In this document: positions 5,918 through 8,941 of the stretch, piece by piece
Numbering within the stretch: position 1 is the stretch's first letter
Layout: each line of letters starts with the position of its first letter
Assembly: GCA_009924885.1 (NCBI GenBank)
Contig: RFQS01000089.1
Span: 1-8,941, forward strand
Direction of reading: 5' to 3'
DNA: 8,941 nt
DNA from: Pseudomonadota bacterium
GTDB lineage: Bacteria > Cyanobacteriota > Vampirovibrionia > LMEP-6097
Notes under the pieces: model-generated
Told to the model about the DNA's origin: nothing
The model's database searches: none
What the model saw: only the letters and a program-made list of their open reading frames with translations
Made by a program: the position numbers and the translations under genes

Positions 5918-5952
5918 GTGTTACGTTACGAAAATTAAATGTGGAGCTTATT

Positions 5953-7230
5953 CTATGGTAGTAAATCTAGTAGCTGTTGCGGTTGAGCATTAGCTTGTGA
6001 AAGCATTGCTACTCCAGATCTTTGCAGTATTTGTTGCTTAACCAAGGAGCTACTCTCTAGTGCCATATCGGCATCAATGATTCTAGATTGAGAAGCTTCA
6101 AGATTTACGATTGATGTGTCTTGAGAGTCAATTTTACTCTCCATGCTTCCCTGAAGAGCACCTAAGTGTGATCTCATACGGGAAAGATTATCAATCATTT
6201 TGGTTATGTCATCTAAATTACCATGTGCTTGTGCAGTATTTGCATATGAATTAATAGTAGCTCCAGCCACTCTGAGGCGACTTAAAGTGAAACCTGGAGT
6301 GCTAGAATTTTCTACTAACTGTCCGCCATCGTGCAGGAAATATTTGATGATGCTAAGAGCTTTATTACCAACCAAACTTGCAGCAGGTGGGGTTGCTGTT
6401 CTATTACCAAGTACTGCTCTATTGCTATCGTAGGCATCTAATAGTAAGTCATCCATGGAATTCGCTTGGTTGGTCCCAGTATCTAAAAATGTTTCAAGCC
6501 AATCATCAAGAGATGCACTGTTAGCGCCTTGAGCCGTTAATTCAGTTCTTATGTCACCTATTACCTTGGTAACATAGTCGAAGCTCGCTGTTCCAGCTAG
6601 AACTTCTGCTGCCGCCGAGTTTTGAGTTGCGGTAAGTGGAGTATAAGAATAGTTAGCATCTATATTTATTCCTCTTTCAGGGACGAAAACTGGTGTTGCG
6701 ACTACTGTTTTGTCAACATAAGCTGGACCAAACTGTAAATTAGTAATCTCACTAAACGTAATGCCACTTTGAATAGTTCTATCGGTTTGATTAGTTCTGT
6801 CAGTACTAGGACCTTTAAGTAGCCCTACGCTGTTAAACCTTGTCGTGTTTGAGATATCTTCGACGTTTTTTACGCGTTCGTTAATTTCTCGCTGTAAAGC
6901 ATTTCTTTCATCGGCACCATTGGTACCGTTGGTTGCTTGGATCATGAGCTCTCTTACTCTCTGCAAATCATCTTGCATCGCTTGGAGCTGACCTTCTGTT
7001 ACTTGAATTAAACTTATGCCATCCATTTGATTTTGGATAGTTTTTCGGTATGCTCTAACATCAGAAGTTATTCTCTGAGCGATAGTCATACCAGCTGCAT
7101 CATCACCGGCGGTATTAACTCTTTTACCGTTTGATAATCTTTTTGATGTAACTTCTAATTCTCTATTATTCGTTCTTAAAGCTGCCTGTGCGTCAAGGCT
7201 TAGCCTGTTTGTGTTAATTACTAGTCCCAT
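5953..7230 (-). CDS. fliC: Flagellin
   Basis: Flagellin is exported through the flagellar type III apparatus and polymerises into the filament. The N-terminal D0/D1 region (about 1-140) has the family pattern: VINTN at the start, SKRLSNGKRVNTAGDDAAGM (29-48), then LQRVRELMIQATNGT and the N-ALQREI helix. The C-terminal D1/D0 region (about 338-425) has LSRMRSHLGALQ, SRIIDADMA and a closing hydrophobic tail ending LLDLLP, where LLR is common. The middle 200 residues are a variable surface domain without cysteines. The 425-residue length is ordinary. GGAGGAG at 7235-7241 is a strong ribosome-binding site 4 nt before the ATG. It stands alone here: no fliD, fliS or csrA is adjacent. Two hairpins downstream look like terminators. 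The base composition is less AT-rich than its neighbours, as expected for a highly expressed gene. Confidence 0.97.
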   Translation of the reverse strand: MGLVINTNRLSLDAQAALRTNNRELEVTSKRLSNGKRVNTAGDDAAGMTIAQRITSDVRAYRKTIQNQMDGISLIQVTEGQLQAMQDDLQRVRELMIQATNGTNGADERNALQREINERVKNVEDISNTTRFNSVGLLKGPSTDRTNQTDRTIQSGITFSEITNLQFGPAYVDKTVVATPVFVPERGINIDANYSYTPLTATQNSAAAEVLAGTASFDYVTKVIGDIRTELTAQGANSASLDDWLETFLDTGTNQANSMDDLLLDAYDSNRAVLGNRTATPPAASLVGNKALSIIKYFLHDGGQLVENSSTPGFTLSRLRVAGATINSYANTAQAHGNLDDITKMIDNLSRMRSHLGALQGSMESKIDSQDTSIVNLEASQSRIIDADMALESSSLVKQQILQRSGVAMLSQANAQPQQLLDLLP

Positions 7231-7327
7231 TGTTCTCCTCCAAATTGACTTTGTTGTTTTGTTTTGTGCGTTTTGTAAACTTGTGCGTTGCTTACAAGTA
7301 TATAAATCGGTAACAGTGGGGAAACCT

Positions 7328-7353
7328 AGGTCGGGAGGATGCTTGAAGTTTTA
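7328..7353 (-). promoter_or_regulatory. Weak sigma-28-like promoter candidate for flagellin
   Basis: On the minus strand, TAAA at 7353-7350 is followed after 14 bp by CCCGACCT (7335-7328), compared with the sigma-28 pattern TAAA-N15-GCCGATAA; only the CCGA core of the -10 agrees. It would give a leader of about 95 nt. ACCGATTT (7310-7303), nearer the gene, has a better -10 core but no TAAA at the right distance. Confidence 0.25.
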
Positions 7354-7506
7354 AGTAATTTTTAGCTTTCAAGGCTAGTGCTCAAAAGCTAATCTAGAAA
7401 GATGATTCTATAATATCTAATTTAATTTAATTTCAGTATATTCTTGGAAATGCTTAATTAGGAAGGGTTAGAGCTAAGTTATAAGTGCCATGAATATTAT
7501 TCGGGG

Positions 7507-8151
7507 CTAGACCTTTTCACTAGTGTCTATCTTATAGTCACAAAGCTTAGAAATAAGTTCAAGGCATCTATTAGATTCACTTTCAATAGGGGTTTTCATC
7601 TCTGGCATATAAGGTTCACCAAACTTAATTAGCACTTTACCATCTGCTCTGTAGCTGATACCAGTAGGAACTATGGGAGTTTTAGTTAATCTCGACATAA
7701 ATACCGCACCGTTATTAGGTTCTCCGAGATATTCTGTTTTAGAGCGTGTACCTTCTATAAAGATCACTAATTTCCACGCTTCTTTATTAAGAATTTTTTT
7801 TACTAATTTTAGGGTTGAGCTTCCTGTATTATCTCTGTCTACAGGAACAGCAGATAAGAGGCTAATAAGGTAGCCGAGCATGGAGTTAGAAAATAGCTCA
7901 CGCTTAGCTAGGAAGCTAATAGGTGGTCTAATAAATAGTCCTAACAAAGGTGGATCATTTAAAGAGCGATGATTAGCTGCAAAAATATAATTTTTATTTT
8001 GATCGAATTTTTCTCCAGTAAATTCCACTTCTACTTTATATAGGAAATTAAAATAGAAGGAAAGAAAAAAAACTCCTATTAACTGAGAGATGTGGCTTAA
8101 GGTAGAGCCGTAAAAATTTTTCAATTCAAATTTTTGTTTAGTTTCATTCAT
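7507..8151 (-). CDS. plsC: 1-acyl-sn-glycerol-3-phosphate acyltransferase (PlsC family)
   Basis: PlsC-type enzymes transfer an acyl chain to lysophosphatidic acid to make phosphatidic acid at the inner membrane. The catalytic motif HX4D is NHRSLND (H61, D66). Motif III FIEGTRS (131-137; usually FPEGTRS) binds the glycerol phosphate, and VPTGIS (161-166) is motif IV. Residues 21-39 form a hydrophobic segment that likely anchors the protein. The 214-residue length is typical. A different acyl acceptor is possible, as the family is broad. It is divergent from the aminotransferase gene, whose start is 44 bp away, and 276 bp upstream of flagellin on the same strand; the intergenic region between them holds no other ORF that I can support. 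The Shine-Dalgarno sequence is weak (AAGG about 12 nt before the ATG). Confidence 0.9.
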   Translation of the reverse strand: MNETKQKFELKNFYGSTLSHISQLIGVFFLSFYFNFLYKVEVEFTGEKFDQNKNYIFAANHRSLNDPPLLGLFIRPPISFLAKRELFSNSMLGYLISLLSAVPVDRDNTGSSTLKLVKKILNKEAWKLVIFIEGTRSKTEYLGEPNNGAVFMSRLTKTPIVPTGISYRADGKVLIKFGEPYMPEMKTPIESESNRCLELISKLCDYKIDTSEKV

Positions 8152-8195
8152 AGAGAAAGAAAGCCTTAAGTCTTGCTATCATAGCTTATTATAAA

Positions 8196-8941
8196 ATGGT
8201 TTTTTTTGAAACAAAGGCTAAAATTTCACTAGATCCTATAGTAGGTCTTGTACAAAAAGCTAGTGAGGACAGTAATTCACAGAAGCTGCTTGCCATAGTC
8301 GGTTCGGCGATGGATGATGCTGGAAAGTTAATAGTTCCAGATGTGGTGAATCAGGCTGCTTTAGAGATAGTTCAGCAAGGGCTAAACATGGAGTATGCTC
8401 CGAGTGGTGGTTTGAAGGATTTAGCTCCTTTGATTACTGAGGAGTTTGTCGGCAAGGATAATTTACAGAAACTTTACTCTGAAAATATTCGCCGTGCTGA
8501 AGTGGTTACTGGTGGCGGTACTAACGCGATTTCTCTTTCCTTGATGACCTGTACTAAATCTAATGATCCTATAATCGTCCAAAGACCACATTGGGCGGGC
8601 TATGACAGCGTGGCTTTAGGTATAGGGCGCAGTAATCTTATTAACTTTGAGCTTTTAGATAAAAATTTAAAATTTAATCTTGATAGCTTGGCTAAGGCTT
8701 TAAATTTCGCTGTTAAGTCTTTACCGCTGGATTCTACGAGCAAGATTACTCTTATTTTAAATACTCCTTTCGATAATCCTTTAGGTAAGGAAATTAGCCA
8801 TGCTGATTTAATGGAAATAGCTAGTCTGCTAGGTACTTATAAAAACCAGAAATTCTTGGTGATTTTAGATATAGCTTATATAGACTTTGGACCTACTGCT
8901 AAGGACTATACGAAGTTATCTTTTGTCAGTGATTTCTTTAA
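8196..8941 (+). CDS. Class I aminotransferase, aspartate/aromatic type, N-terminal 248 residues (partial)
   Basis: A PLP-dependent fold-type I aminotransferase, cut by the window edge before the catalytic lysine. The visible signatures resemble the AspC/TyrB group: VGSAMDDAGK (35-44), the EYAPSGGLKDL stretch (66-76), TGGGTNA (105-111) for the PLP phosphate, W133 for ring stacking in RPHWAGYDS, N189 and N194 in NTPFDNPLG, and D225 with Y228 in LDIAYIDFG, close to the D-F-A-Y-x-G-F of AspC. The substrate cannot be assigned from this part. ATG 8196 is the first start in a frame open from 8154; no Shine-Dalgarno sequence is visible and the gene may have a very short leader. The gap to plsC (8152-8195) must hold both promoters. 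Confidence 0.85.
   Translation, partial: MVFFETKAKISLDPIVGLVQKASEDSNSQKLLAIVGSAMDDAGKLIVPDVVNQAALEIVQQGLNMEYAPSGGLKDLAPLITEEFVGKDNLQKLYSENIRRAEVVTGGGTNAISLSLMTCTKSNDPIIVQRPHWAGYDSVALGIGRSNLINFELLDKNLKFNLDSLAKALNFAVKSLPLDSTSKITLILNTPFDNPLGKEISHADLMEIASLLGTYKNQKFLVILDIAYIDFGPTAKDYTKLSFVSDFF

Larger units (their letters stand above)
5511..5952. other. Gene-free region between fliC and yggS (442 bp)
   Basis: From left to right it holds the likely yggS promoter, a G9 tract, the 121-bp palindromic element, two terminator-like hairpins for flagellin, and the 12-bp tandem repeat. The hairpin with TTGCAT/ATGCAA arms (5814-5837) between the two terminators is weaker and unassigned. No protein-coding gene or tRNA is supported here. 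Confidence 0.7.

Noticed and set aside
6200..6433. A 77-residue plus-strand ORF inside flagellin
   Set aside because: Antisense to the flagellin gene; no independent evidence.
7362..7392. Hairpin TTAGCTTT/AAAGCTAA between plsC and fliC as a plsC terminator
   Set aside because: On the minus strand it is followed by an A-rich, not T-rich, stretch, and the loop is 15 nt; it may be structural chance.
7673..7873. A 66-residue plus-strand ORF inside plsC
   Set aside because: Antisense to the PlsC motif region; no support.

Overview
The window comes from an AT-rich bacterial chromosome. A flagellin gene together with a SepF cell-division gene, placed directly after a YggS/YlmE-type PLP-binding protein, points to a flagellated lineage that uses SepF: Firmicutes or the cyanobacterial side of the tree, including its non-photosynthetic relatives (Melainabacteria/Vampirovibrionia). 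It argues against Proteobacteria, which lack SepF. I lean toward a melainabacterial-type organism, but this is inference and the phylum is not settled. Several genes have no visible Shine-Dalgarno sequence, while fliC and sepF do.

Left part (1-3248): a divergent cluster of proteins I cannot name. On the minus strand are ORFs of 328 and 203 residues that overlap by 49 nt, followed 7 nt later by a partial ORF that runs off the window. On the plus strand is an intact 399-residue protein. The 328-residue ORF matches the first half of its helical region and the 203-residue ORF matches the second half, so the two are one gene split by a frameshift. A canonical -1 slippery heptamer (TTTAAAA) and a G5 run both lie in the overlap. 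Either programmed frameshifting or a single-base indel could explain the split.

Middle (3269-5510): dprA (DNA uptake and recombination mediator), whose ribosome-binding region sits in a 10-bp hairpin. It converges on, and overlaps by 17 nt, a minus-strand yggS-sepF pair. The linker between the two dprA domains carries an in-frame insert that matches a palindromic repeat element found intergenically at 5647-5767.

Intergenic block (5511-5952): a likely yggS promoter, the 121-bp palindromic element with 16-bp perfect inverted ends and a central hairpin, two terminator-like hairpins oriented to end flagellin transcription, and a short tandem repeat.

Right part (5953-8941): a flagellin with a strong ribosome-binding site and a weak sigma-28-like promoter candidate, a PlsC-type acyltransferase, and, divergent from it, the first 248 residues of an aspartate/aromatic-type aminotransferase cut by the window edge.

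The most notable points are the split paralog with its slippery site and the palindromic element apparently domesticated as coding sequence inside dprA, a situation that resembles the Rickettsia palindromic elements in kind but not in visible sequence.
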